NCBI GenBank assembly: GCA_902768065.1
Contig: CACXJP010000020.1
Coordinates: forward strand, 1-33,197
From: an uncultured Erysipelotrichaceae bacterium
GTDB lineage: Bacteria > Bacillota_I > Bacilli_A > RF39 > UBA660
Length of the DNA: 33,197 nt
Reading direction: 5' to 3'
Translations under genes and position numbers: made by a program
Shown here: in pieces, positions 26,437 through 33,197 of the stretch
Layout of the letters: every line of letters starts with the position of its first letter
Numbering within the stretch: the first letter of the stretch is position 1
The notes under the pieces: generated by a model
What the model was told of the DNA's origin: nothing
The model's database searches: none
Seen by the model: the letters and a program-made list of their open reading frames with translations, nothing else

Positions 26437-27339
26437 GTGTATATAGAAGAATTATTTATAATAATTGTTATTGTTGTCGGTATATATCTATATAGAAATT
26501 TTAAGGGTGAAAATGCTGGAAAATATATATTTGGAGAAATTCAAAATGTATATGAAAGATTTGCTCCTTATTCTTTTAGAGTAGTTCGTGAAAAAACAAA
26601 ACAATTAGGTCAGGAGTATACTGTTAGACAATATACTTTGCAAGTTACTTTATTTGCGGGATTTGCTTCAGTTATTTCTTATTTGTATTTCTATAATATT
26701 ATAATTAGTATTATTTATGCGTTAGTTGCTGTATCATTTGTACCATATCTTGCTTTCTTGAGATGTAAAAAAGTATATTCTGAGTTTATTTTTGAGCAAA
26801 TTCAAGTATATACTTCAAATACTATTATGGAATTTGGTACTACACAATCATTTGTTAAAGCACTTGAGGGTGTAAGGGATTCTGGAGTTTTAGAGGATCC
26901 AGTATTATCTGATGTCAATCAGATGATTAGTATGGCATATGATAATGGTACTATTGATGAGGCACTTGAATATATGTCAAAATTATATCCATTCTATATA
27001 GTTAAGAATATGCATCAATTGTTTTTACAAATTACTAAAGAAGGTGCACGTGATTCTGCTGATTCACTAGAAAATATGCAACTAGATATAGATATGCTTG
27101 TAGAAAGTGTATATAGAGATAGAATTGAAAGAAGTACATTCCATAAATCATTCTTGCAATTTGGTATTATGCTTTATTTGCTGGTTATGTTAGTTCAGTA
27201 CTTATTAGGTAGAGAGACATATCTTCAATTGTTGGAAAGATGGTATGTTCAAGTTCTGATGCATGGAGTTTTAATTATTAATACATATTTCCTTTTAAAA
27301 GGTGAAAGATATTATTATGAGAATGTGGGGGCTGAATAA
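26437..27339 (+). CDS. tadB: TadB-like inner membrane platform protein (T2SSF domain)
   Basis: 300 residues with a GTG start after GGAG. It begins with a short N-terminal membrane helix (about 5-18), then a cytoplasmic stretch, a helix pair (about 67-105), a large cytoplasmic helical T2SSF-type domain (about 110-235) and C-terminal membrane helices (about 240-295). Typical T2SSF features are the amphipathic helices QVYTSNTIMEFGTTQSFVKALEGV and DNGTIDEALEYMSKLYPF. It forms with TadC the platform on which CpaF acts. Its stop codon overlaps the tadC start by 1 nt (TAATG), indicating translational coupling. Confidence 0.85.
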   Translation: MYIEELFIIIVIVVGIYLYRNFKGENAGKYIFGEIQNVYERFAPYSFRVVREKTKQLGQEYTVRQYTLQVTLFAGFASVISYLYFYNIIISIIYALVAVSFVPYLAFLRCKKVYSEFIFEQIQVYTSNTIMEFGTTQSFVKALEGVRDSGVLEDPVLSDVNQMISMAYDNGTIDEALEYMSKLYPFYIVKNMHQLFLQITKEGARDSADSLENMQLDIDMLVESVYRDRIERSTFHKSFLQFGIMLYLLVMLVQYLLGRETYLQLLERWYVQVLMHGVLIINTYFLLKGERYYYENVGAE

Positions 27340-28142
27340 TGGAGATACTAATTGTTGGTGCTATAATATTATTTGTTCTTATTTATAATAATACTATTAA
27401 TAAGGATAAATTTTTTGCAGATAATCAAAAATATTTTGAAGCTCTAAAAGAAGATGATTATCAATTTTTAGTTTATTCTAGATATGGTGAAGATGTTAAT
27501 ATTGATCAATTATATAATAAAAGAATAACTACAGCATTAATTGTTTTCTTATTTGTTTTAGTAATTTCAATTTCAAGGAATAATTCTGTTGATATTATAA
27601 ATTCTCAATTCTTTTTAAATCTTGTTATTTCTGCGGCTGCTGCCTTTGGTGCTTTTAAGTTGCCTTATATACAATTGAAGAATTTTTATAAACAACATTT
27701 ACATGAAATTGATGTAATGCTTCCATATTACTTAAAGAGTTTGGAGATTTTGATTCAACATTATACTGTTCCCGTTGCTATTGGTAAAAGTATAGCTGAT
27801 GCTCCAGATATCTTTAAACCTGGTTTAAGAAAAATGATTGATAGAATTAATTCTGGTGATTCATCTGTTGATCCCTATATGGAATTTGCAAATGATTATC
27901 CAGTAAGAGATTCAATGCGAATGATGAGACTTCTATATAGACTTGGAATTGGTTCCCAGGAAAGAAAACAAGAGAGACTTATGATGTTTTCTAAGACTGT
28001 TTCCTCACTTCAAAATAAAGCTAGAGAGGTTAAATATAAAGAGCGTTTAAATCATATGGAAAGTCAAACTATGATAATGTTAGTTGTTACTGGTATTGGT
28101 GTAATGCTTGTTATCTTAATTTCTATGATGATGATGTTTTAG
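27339..28142 (+). CDS. tadC: TadC-like inner membrane platform protein (T2SSF-like)
   Basis: 267 residues with membrane helices at about 3-17, 66-80 and 87-105 and a C-terminal one at 245-266. The central cytoplasmic domain (about 110-240) contains LHEIDVMLPYYLKSLEILIQHY and a segment ending in ERLNHMESQ, characteristic of the TadC branch of T2SSF proteins. It is coupled to tadB through a TAATG overlap. The ATPase/TadB/TadC order is the core Tad motor. Confidence 0.85.
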   Translation: MEILIVGAIILFVLIYNNTINKDKFFADNQKYFEALKEDDYQFLVYSRYGEDVNIDQLYNKRITTALIVFLFVLVISISRNNSVDIINSQFFLNLVISAAAAFGAFKLPYIQLKNFYKQHLHEIDVMLPYYLKSLEILIQHYTVPVAIGKSIADAPDIFKPGLRKMIDRINSGDSSVDPYMEFANDYPVRDSMRMMRLLYRLGIGSQERKQERLMMFSKTVSSLQNKAREVKYKERLNHMESQTMIMLVVTGIGVMLVILISMMMMF

Positions 28143-28176
28143 ATGATGTAAAATCTGTAAAAAAGTAATTATTATA

Positions 28177-28205
28177 TTGAAATAGAATAATATAGTTGCT
28201 ATAAT
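28177..28205 (+). promoter_or_regulatory. Strong promoter for the Flp-like pilin gene
   Basis: TTGAAA (28177-28182), a 17-nt spacer and TATAAT (28200-28205), with an extended -10 TG at 28197-28198. It sits in the only sizeable gap of the tad locus, 38 nt before the 52-codon pilin gene, as expected for a subunit needed in excess. Confidence 0.8.
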
Positions 28206-28243
28206 ATATTTGTATAATATGAAAGGATAGGTGATTTTAGTAT

Positions 28244-28402
28244 ATGAAAGCTGCTACAGGAGAATTAAATTTAACTCTTATTACTATATTGGCAATTGCT
28301 GCTGTTAGTGCATTTTTCTGGTTTATGTGGCCATCAATAAAAACTACAATTAATAATTCTTGGAAAAATGTTTCTAGTAAAAAATCTTCTTATAATGAGT
28401 AG
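28244..28402 (+). CDS. Flp-type major pilin candidate (52 residues)
   Basis: A very short reading frame, easily missed by length cut-offs. The protein starts MKAATGELNLTLITIL, has one hydrophobic helix (about 8-29) and ends in a polar Ser/Lys/Asn-rich tail. Size and layout match Flp prepilins of Tad systems. Gly6 followed by Glu7 and a hydrophobic stretch is a plausible prepilin peptidase site, and the two following genes also have Gly at residue 6. AAGGATAGG supplies the SD region. Its own strong promoter just upstream supports a major-subunit role. No prepilin peptidase gene is visible in the window. Confidence 0.8.
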   Translation: MKAATGELNLTLITILAIAAVSAFFWFMWPSIKTTINNSWKNVSSKKSSYNE

Positions 28403-28416
28403 AGTAAGGTTTATAT

Positions 28417-28866
28417 ATGAAAGAGGCATTTGGAGGTGTGATGAATCTTTTTTTCATCGCTGTATTTTTAATTATTGTTATGGGGCTTTTGGGTTTAGTA
28501 GTAACTTATTCAAAGGCTTTTAAAATGAAAAATATTGTAATATCTACAATTGAAGAATATGATGGATATGGTTGTGGTAATAGAGGTGGTATTTCTAATC
28601 CTAATACCGCTTGCTTAAATAAGATACGAGCAGAGGCTGCTAATTTAGGATATAATCCCGTTGCAGGAAGATGTTCATCAGGTTTTAAGAAGGGGATTAC
28701 TGGTAGTTCTTCTACTCCTTTGTATTGTTATAAAGTTAATGGTTCTAGTAATAAAAAGTATACTGTTGAATTAAATGTAGATGTCAATTTTCCTTTAATA
28801 AGTGATCTTTTAGGAATGAGCGTTTTTAAAGTAACAGGTGATACGAGAATAATAACAACTAGTTAG
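28417..28866 (+). CDS. TadE/TadF-like minor pilin
   Basis: 149 residues starting MKEAFGG, with Gly6 in register with the neighbouring pilins. A membrane helix (about 9-31) and an extracellular domain follow. Four Cys-containing stretches (YGCGNRG, TACLNKI, GRCSSGF, LYCYKV) precede a strand-rich end (YTVELNVDVNFPLI, then FKVTGDTRII). The GDTR/GDTK ending is shared with the next protein, a paralogue. A later ATG at 28441 follows a GGAGG, but alignment of the GG with the paralogue favours 28417. It would be incorporated into, or prime, the Tad pilus. Confidence 0.72.
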   Translation: MKEAFGGVMNLFFIAVFLIIVMGLLGLVVTYSKAFKMKNIVISTIEEYDGYGCGNRGGISNPNTACLNKIRAEAANLGYNPVAGRCSSGFKKGITGSSSTPLYCYKVNGSSNKKYTVELNVDVNFPLISDLLGMSVFKVTGDTRIITTS

Positions 28867-28877
28867 GGTGTGTTAGT

Positions 28878-29405
28878 ATGAATGATGGTATTGGTGGAGC
28901 TACTGTTTTAGCTTTAATAGTTTTTTTCGTAGTTATCTTCTCATCATATATGGCTTTTAATGTTAATTATACAAAAGCATTTAGAGTTAAAAATAAAGTG
29001 ATTGATTGTTTTAATAAATATGGTACTGCATGTAGAAACGTTACTGATAAACGTAACAAATGTAATAAAGAAATAGAAGCTTATGCAAAAAGTATAGGAT
29101 ATAGTCCTAAAAAACTTGATAATTGTCCTAATGTTGAAATGGATAAAGATTCTTATCCTGTCTCTACAGAATACTATTGTGCTATAAGTCATAAGAAGCC
29201 AAAGAGTGAAGGTGATGATATAGTTGATGAGGGTGATTATTATTATTTCACTATTATAACAATGATTGATATTGATATACCTGTAATCAATAACGCTGAT
29301 GGATTAGGAATTGATCGATATCTGATAGTATCCGGCGATACCAAAACTATTAAAGGTAAGAAGAAATATATGGAAGATCTTGAAAAGAATCCTGAAACTC
29401 CTTAG
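28878..29405 (+). CDS. TadE/TadF-like minor pilin, paralogue
   Basis: 175 residues starting MNDGIGG, with a membrane helix (about 9-28). The domain has Cys in IDCFNKYG, TACRNV, NKCNKEI, DNCPNV and YYCAI, a strand pair YYYFTIITMIDIDIPVI and the ending VSGDTKTIKG. The arrangement of helix, Cys and GDT motif parallels the preceding gene, so the pair arose by duplication. A charged tail (KKKYMEDLEKNPETP) is unique to this copy. It starts 11 nt after the previous stop. Confidence 0.72.
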   Translation: MNDGIGGATVLALIVFFVVIFSSYMAFNVNYTKAFRVKNKVIDCFNKYGTACRNVTDKRNKCNKEIEAYAKSIGYSPKKLDNCPNVEMDKDSYPVSTEYYCAISHKKPKSEGDDIVDEGDYYYFTIITMIDIDIPVINNADGLGIDRYLIVSGDTKTIKGKKKYMEDLEKNPETP

Positions 29406-29435
29406 TTTCAAAAAATAAAAAGGTGTTGATGATTA

Positions 29436-30452
29436 GTGAATGTAATTATTGCAAATAAACAACAAAATCAATTGTCTAATTTAGATGTTGATATAATTAA
29501 GAATATTAGTGGTCAATACGATGTAAATGAAGTTGTTGAGATGTTCAGGAACTTCTTTTATAGTAAAATGATATTGGATGTTACTGCTTTGAAAAATTAT
29601 ACTGATTTTATTACTTATGAGAAATTAATTCATGGGTTAGAAGCTGATAAGATAATATTCTTGTTACCTGAAGGTACTAATCTATGTACCTCAAACTTTT
29701 TAGGTCAGCTTATTAGTATTGGTATATATAACTTTACTACTAATATAAATGGTGTTTTATATTTATTAAAAAAAGCAAATACATTTAAAGATGTTGAACA
29801 TATTTTAAAGATGGCTAATATTCAGTCTGCTGAAGATACGGGTGCTGCTGCTATTGAGAATACTCCTGTTAAACCTTCTTCAACAGGTCATACTATTATT
29901 GGTGTTAGTAATGTTACTCATTCTGCTGGGGCATCTACACTTATTTATATGCTTGCCAAAGAATTGTCTGTAGTTTATGGCAAGGAAAATGTTATTGCAA
30001 TTGAAGTCGATAAAACAGATTTTTCTTATTTTAATGATAAGGGAATGATTTCTGCTAAGAGTAACGATTTAAAAAATGTTTTAGACAAATTTTCTAATTG
30101 TAGTATGATTTTAGTGGATTTAAATGATGTAAAAGATACATCTTTCTGTGATGAAGTTATTTACTTGATTGAACCAAGTACAATAAAATTGAATAAACTT
30201 GTTAGAAATCGTAGAGATATTTTTACTAAAATATCTGGAAAGAAGATTGTATTGAATCAAAGTTTATTACTTAATAATGATGTTTTTGATTTTGAAAGAG
30301 AAGCTGGTATTAAAGTTTTTTATAATTTACCACCTCTTGATGAAAGAAAAAGAAATGCTATAATAGGTGATTTTTTATCAAAACTTGGATTAATGAATAA
30401 TTCTTCACCTAAAAGTGGATCTACTAAAATTTTTGGTTTGTTTAGGCGTTAA
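29436..30452 (+). CDS. tadZ: TadZ/CpaE-like protein with degenerate Walker A
   Basis: 338 residues with a GTG start. The N-terminal part (about 1-125) is a receiver-like alpha/beta domain without an obvious phosphoacceptor set. A linker rich in Ala, Pro and Ser (about 131-150) leads to a MinD/ParA-type fold beginning IIGVSNVTHSAGASTLIYMLAKEL. The loop lacks both lysines of the deviant Walker A motif (KGGxGKS/T), although the Gly-Ala-Ser-Thr frame is kept. ILVDLNDVKD follows as a Walker-B-like strand. TadZ/CpaE proteins place Tad pilus machines at the cell pole or membrane. The basic end (IFGLFRR) may contact the membrane. Confidence 0.72.
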   Translation: MNVIIANKQQNQLSNLDVDIIKNISGQYDVNEVVEMFRNFFYSKMILDVTALKNYTDFITYEKLIHGLEADKIIFLLPEGTNLCTSNFLGQLISIGIYNFTTNINGVLYLLKKANTFKDVEHILKMANIQSAEDTGAAAIENTPVKPSSTGHTIIGVSNVTHSAGASTLIYMLAKELSVVYGKENVIAIEVDKTDFSYFNDKGMISAKSNDLKNVLDKFSNCSMILVDLNDVKDTSFCDEVIYLIEPSTIKLNKLVRNRRDIFTKISGKKIVLNQSLLLNNDVFDFEREAGIKVFYNLPPLDERKRNAIIGDFLSKLGLMNNSSPKSGSTKIFGLFRR

Positions 30453-30457
30453 AGTGA

Positions 30458-30487
30458 TTGACAAAAATTGCTTTTAAATATTATAAT
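30458..30487 (+). promoter_or_regulatory. Consensus promoter for the VirB2-like gene
   Basis: TTGACA (30458-30463), an 18-nt spacer and TATAAT (30482-30487): both hexamers are perfect matches to the sigma-A consensus. The start codon lies 22 nt after the -10. Confidence 0.85.
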
Positions 30488-30509
30488 AAATTAGAAAAGG
30501 AGTGTTTAT

Positions 30510-30839
30510 ATGCTAGATTTATTTCAAATTGGAGCAATTGATAGTTGTAATGGATTGTTACCTCTTGTTAAAGTTATAAAAAAAGGATTGTTCCCTATTG
30601 TACAATTAGGAATTCCAATTTTATTAATTGTTTTAGGAACTTTTGATTTAGGTAAAGCTGTTATTTCTAGTGAAGAAAAAGAAGTTAAAGCTGCACAAAG
30701 TAGATTGATAAAAAGATTTATTTATGCTGCATTAGTATTCTTTGTTGCTACAATTGTTTCTGTACTTATGAGCATTGTTTCTCAAGGTGGAGAAGGAGAT
30801 ACTACAAGTTGGGAAAATTGCTGGAGAGCAGCAGGATAA
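30510..30839 (+). CDS. VirB2/TrbC-like (Mbov_0395-like) small membrane pilin protein
   Basis: 109 residues with two membrane helices (about 26-47 and 69-90) joined by a charged loop (SSEEKEVKAAQSRLIKR). This is the architecture of VirB2/TrbC pilins and of the pilin-like conjugation proteins of mycoplasma ICEs. Cys13 and Cys104 lie on the same side of the membrane. The ending NCWRAAG parallels ACWNTAKS in the VirB2-CHAP fusion at 958, and the helix-loop-helix pattern is shared. It has its own perfect promoter and its own terminator, which implies high, separate expression, as for a structural subunit. Confidence 0.75.
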   Translation: MLDLFQIGAIDSCNGLLPLVKVIKKGLFPIVQLGIPILLIVLGTFDLGKAVISSEEKEVKAAQSRLIKRFIYAALVFFVATIVSVLMSIVSQGGEGDTTSWENCWRAAG

Positions 30840-30849
30840 AATAAAAATT

Positions 30850-30877
30850 AAAATAGCAACTTATTGCTATTTTTTTT
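30850..30877 (+). terminator. Rho-independent terminator after the VirB2-like gene
   Basis: AAAATAGCAA (30850-30859), loop CTTA and TTGCTATTTT (30864-30873), then more T residues. The stem is a perfect 10 bp. Confidence 0.88.
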
Positions 30878-30897
30878 GTGTTTTGTTATACTTAATA

Positions 30898-30906
30898 TGA
30901 TATAAT
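30898..30906 (+). promoter_or_regulatory. Extended -10 promoter element for the 30925 gene
   Basis: TGA followed by TATAAT (30901-30906), with no good -35 at the expected distance. It lies behind a strong terminator, so some promoter is needed here. The start codon (GTG 30925) follows 18 nt later. Confidence 0.55.
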
Positions 30907-30924
30907 ATAAGTGGAGTGGTTTAA

Positions 30925-31404
30925 GTGAAGAAAATTGTATTTTTAACTTTATTTATATTATCTGTTTTTGTATTTATTCCTACAAAAGTGGATGCTTTAA
31001 GTATAGATAATTATGTTGATTTTGCTGCAAAAACACCTAAAATAACTAGTTCTAGTGACATAAATGATTTAATGGATGAATATGATGAAGATGCTTATCA
31101 ATCTTGTGATGGTAATGACTCTGTTTTAGGTAATCCTGATGATCCTAATTCTGTTGCTTGGTTATTGGATCAAATTTTAACTTATTCAACTATAGCTGGT
31201 ATGTTATTGGTTGTTGTTTTAAGCAGTATTGATTTTTTAACTGTTATTGTTAAGAGCGATGATGAATCAATGAATAAAGCGGCTAGAAAACTTGGTTTAC
31301 GTCTAGTTTTTGCTATTTTATTATTCTTTGTTCCATCAATTACGAATGCAATACTTGATATATTTGGATTGACTTCTCAATCCACTTGTGGTTTACAACA
31401 ATAG
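30925..31404 (+). CDS. Second VirB2/TrbC-like membrane protein with signal peptide
   Basis: 159 residues with a GTG start after GGAGTGG. A signal peptide (KKIVFLTLFILSVFVFIPTKVDA) precedes an extracellular acidic stretch (about 25-75) and two membrane helices (about 85-108 and 124-146) separated by a short charged loop (VKSDDESMNKAARKLGLR). The helix-loop-helix block, with FFVPSITNAILDIFG at its end, aligns in style with the 30510 protein and with the N-terminus of the CHAP fusion (FFIPIVFDISLG). One Cys in the ectodomain (QSCDG) and one at the end (STCG) may pair. The VirB6-like gene follows after 15 nt, so the two are co-transcribed. Confidence 0.72.
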   Translation: MKKIVFLTLFILSVFVFIPTKVDALSIDNYVDFAAKTPKITSSSDINDLMDEYDEDAYQSCDGNDSVLGNPDDPNSVAWLLDQILTYSTIAGMLLVVVLSSIDFLTVIVKSDDESMNKAARKLGLRLVFAILLFFVPSITNAILDIFGLTSQSTCGLQQ

Positions 31405-31419
31405 AAAGGGGCTGATTAA

Positions 31420-33197
31420 ATGGGTGAAACAGATTTAGGATCATCTAACATTGGTACTAATATTATAAGAACATTATTATCTACCTTAGATAGACCTGCG
31501 TATTGGTTACTTGGTTTGTGCTATGAGTTGTTTTTTAATGTTGCATCTGCTGATTTATTTAGTAATCAAACTATTATGAAGTTTTATGGAAGAGTTCAAG
31601 TAATACTTGGAGTTTTTATGATGTTCCAGCTTTCTATGACTATATTAAAAGGTATTGTTAATCCTGATACTTTTACTGGTGATAAGGGTGCTAGGGCAGT
31701 AATAACAAGAATTATTACTTCTTTGATATTATTAACTGTTTTAATGCCAATAAGCATACCTAATCCAAAAAATGAATATGAAATTCAAATTAATAATAAT
31801 GGTTTATTGTTTGGTACAATTTATTCTTTACAACGTAGAATATTGTCAAATAATACAATAGGTAGGCTTGTCTTAGGAACGACTGATAATGATTCAGGGT
31901 TTAAAGCATCCTCATCGTATGATGATAATAATTTAAAAAAGTCTGCGAGAATATTTACGTCAACTATTATTAAAGGTTTTTATCGTATAAATTTAATTCC
32001 GGTTGAGGAACGTGATGATACGTATTTGAAAGAAGGAAAAGATCCTGCAACATATAATGATAATCGTGTTTGTACAGATATACCTGATGATGTACTTGAG
32101 AGATATACAAGGATTGATGCTGATCCTGGAGATATTATCGATATGGTAAATGAGACATGTACTGTTGATTTTAATATTATGAATTATATTCCTATTCTTA
32201 ATGCTTTTGCAGGAAGTAAGAAATATGTATTTACTTATATGCCAATAATCTCTATGATTGTTGCATTGATATTTGTATTCGTTTTATTGAGTTTTACAAT
32301 CGATGTTGCTGTTCGTGCTGTTAAGCTGGCTGTATTAAGGTTGATTGCTCCGATACCAATTATTTCTTATATGGATCCAAAAGGTGGGTCTGATGGAGCA
32401 TTTAATGCTTGGGTTAAAGCTTTGTCATCAACTTATTTAGATTTATTCATTAGACTTGCAGTTGTTTATTTCGTCATATTCTTAATTCAAGATATGATTG
32501 TACATGGTGTTGTAATGGATGTTGGTGATGGTGTAATTGGAGTTTTATCAATGATTATTATTTGGATAGGACTTTTCATATTTGCTAAGCAGGCGCCTAA
32601 ATTTATTAAGCAAGTATTAGGAATAAAAGAAGATGGTGGAAAACTATTCAGTGGATTTGGAGAGTTAGCAGGATTTGCTGCTGCTACTTCAGGAATTGTT
32701 GGTTCAGCAAATGCTGGTAGGAAAAGTAGTAGAATGGCTGATGAGGCAAATGGTAAAAATCCAGATTCATTCTTAAACAGAGGTAAACACTTTGTTGCTG
32801 GAATAGCTGGTGGTGTTTCTGGAGCTAGAACAGGATTTTCTGCATGGGCAGGGGCTAAAGACCATCAAGGTAAAGCTGTTATGGATGCTGTTGGAAAAGC
32901 AAATGCTACTAGATATTCACAAGGTGATGCAGGTTCTACTGCATTTGGAAGAATGGGAACTACATTATCAAGAGCGTTTACCGGAGAGTCAACTGCTTCT
33001 AGAAGAGAAAGAGAAATTGGAAACTGGGAGTCTCGTCAAAAAGCATTGGATGCTATTAAGTCTCGTGTTAGTGGAGAAATGGTTAAGCAAGATTGGACAA
33101 AAGGTTCTGGTGGAGATGGATTTACTGGAAGAGACTCAAGTGGAGCTTCTGTTAGTCTTAATGGTAAAGAATTTAACTATAAATTATTCTCTGCTCA
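31420..33197 (+). CDS. VirB6/TrbL-like polytopic membrane protein (3' end outside the window)
   Basis: ATG 31420 follows GAAAGGGG. The frame stays open to the window edge (592 full codons). Membrane helices are at about 57-77, 95-112, 274-296, 303-317, 342-362 and 371-389. A soluble extracellular stretch (about 115-270) with two Cys lies between helices 2 and 3. Conserved-looking core residues are RLIAPIPIISYMDPKGG (307-323), characteristic of TrbL/VirB6-like T4SS channel proteins of Gram-positive bacteria and mycoplasma ICEs (next to VirB2-like genes there too). After about residue 405 follows a long Gly/Ala/Ser-rich, basic, cytoplasmic tail, which is cut by the window end. It probably forms the inner-membrane channel of a type IV-like secretion module. 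Confidence 0.78.
   Translation, partial: MGETDLGSSNIGTNIIRTLLSTLDRPAYWLLGLCYELFFNVASADLFSNQTIMKFYGRVQVILGVFMMFQLSMTILKGIVNPDTFTGDKGARAVITRIITSLILLTVLMPISIPNPKNEYEIQINNNGLLFGTIYSLQRRILSNNTIGRLVLGTTDNDSGFKASSSYDDNNLKKSARIFTSTIIKGFYRINLIPVEERDDTYLKEGKDPATYNDNRVCTDIPDDVLERYTRIDADPGDIIDMVNETCTVDFNIMNYIPILNAFAGSKKYVFTYMPIISMIVALIFVFVLLSFTIDVAVRAVKLAVLRLIAPIPIISYMDPKGGSDGAFNAWVKALSSTYLDLFIRLAVVYFVIFLIQDMIVHGVVMDVGDGVIGVLSMIIIWIGLFIFAKQAPKFIKQVLGIKEDGGKLFSGFGELAGFAAATSGIVGSANAGRKSSRMADEANGKNPDSFLNRGKHFVAGIAGGVSGARTGFSAWAGAKDHQGKAVMDAVGKANATRYSQGDAGSTAFGRMGTTLSRAFTGESTASRREREIGNWESRQKALDAIKSRVSGEMVKQDWTKGSGGDGFTGRDSSGASVSLNGKEFNYKLFSA

Noticed and set aside
1..33197. Alternative genetic code (TGA = Trp), suspected because of low GC and VirB2/VirB6 genes similar to mycoplasma ICEs
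   Set aside because: Trp is encoded by TGG throughout and two well-defined genes end at TGA (7323-7325 and 23449-23451). Sortases and MltG also imply a cell wall.
10662..33197. Whole region considered as an integrative conjugative element
   Set aside because: No integrase, relaxase, attachment-site repeats or tRNA gene is visible in the window, and base composition looks the same as in the flanking housekeeping genes. It could still be the case if such genes lie beyond 33197.

Overview
The window looks like chromosomal DNA from an AT-rich, cell-walled relative of the Bacillota (class Bacilli, possibly one of the uncultured gut lineages near RF39 or Erysipelotrichia; the lineage is inference). 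The grounds are the gene order mltG-trmR-trhP1-trhP2-...-greA, known from Bacillus (yrrL-yrrM-yrrN-yrrO-...-greA), Bacilli-type SD sequences, consensus sigma-A promoters often with an extended -10 TG, two sortases and a lytic transglycosylase (so a peptidoglycan wall), and normal use of TGA as stop (genes ending at 7325 and 23451), which argues against a Mycoplasma code. All genes found are on the plus strand.

Region 1 (1-8605) is mostly housekeeping: the end of MltG, the three genes of tRNA wobble uridine 5-hydroxylation/methylation (TrmR, TrhP1, TrhP2), a polytopic GT-C-like membrane protein, an HD-domain dGTPase-like enzyme, a small membrane protein and GreA. Inserted between trmR and trhP1 are two genes foreign to that block: a frameshifted fusion of a VirB2/TrbC-like membrane domain to a CHAP peptidoglycan hydrolase, and a membrane-anchored protein of unknown function.

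Region 2 (8630-10590) is one transcription unit with its own promoter and terminator. It encodes a membrane-anchored serpin.

Region 3 (10599-23451) holds a large membrane protein followed by a tandemly duplicated three-gene cassette: (i) a protein with a pilin-like N-terminus, an Ig-like domain and two repeated C-terminal modules, (ii) a class-B-like sortase, (iii) a secreted Cys-rich protein of about 970-990 residues. The copies are separated by a strong terminator (17736) and a new promoter (17801).

Region 4 (23469-30452) is a Tad-type pilus locus: CpaB (SAF domain), CpaF/TadA ATPase with a long low-complexity tail, TadB, TadC, a 52-residue Flp-like pilin with its own consensus promoter, two TadE/F-like minor pilins and a TadZ/CpaE-like protein lacking Walker-A lysines.

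Region 5 (30458-33197, running off the end) changes style: two VirB2/TrbC-like small membrane proteins, then a large VirB6/TrbL-like polytopic protein. The first VirB2-like gene is monocistronic with perfect -35/-10 hexamers and its own terminator. It is related to the N-terminal domain of the CHAP fusion 29 kb away.

My reading is that regions 3-5 plus the CHAP gene make up one cell-surface machine of mixed ancestry: a Tad motor and pilin set, a VirB2/VirB6-like channel module, and two alternative sortase/giant-protein tip cassettes. The individual family assignments are mostly solid; the idea that they form one machine is inference.
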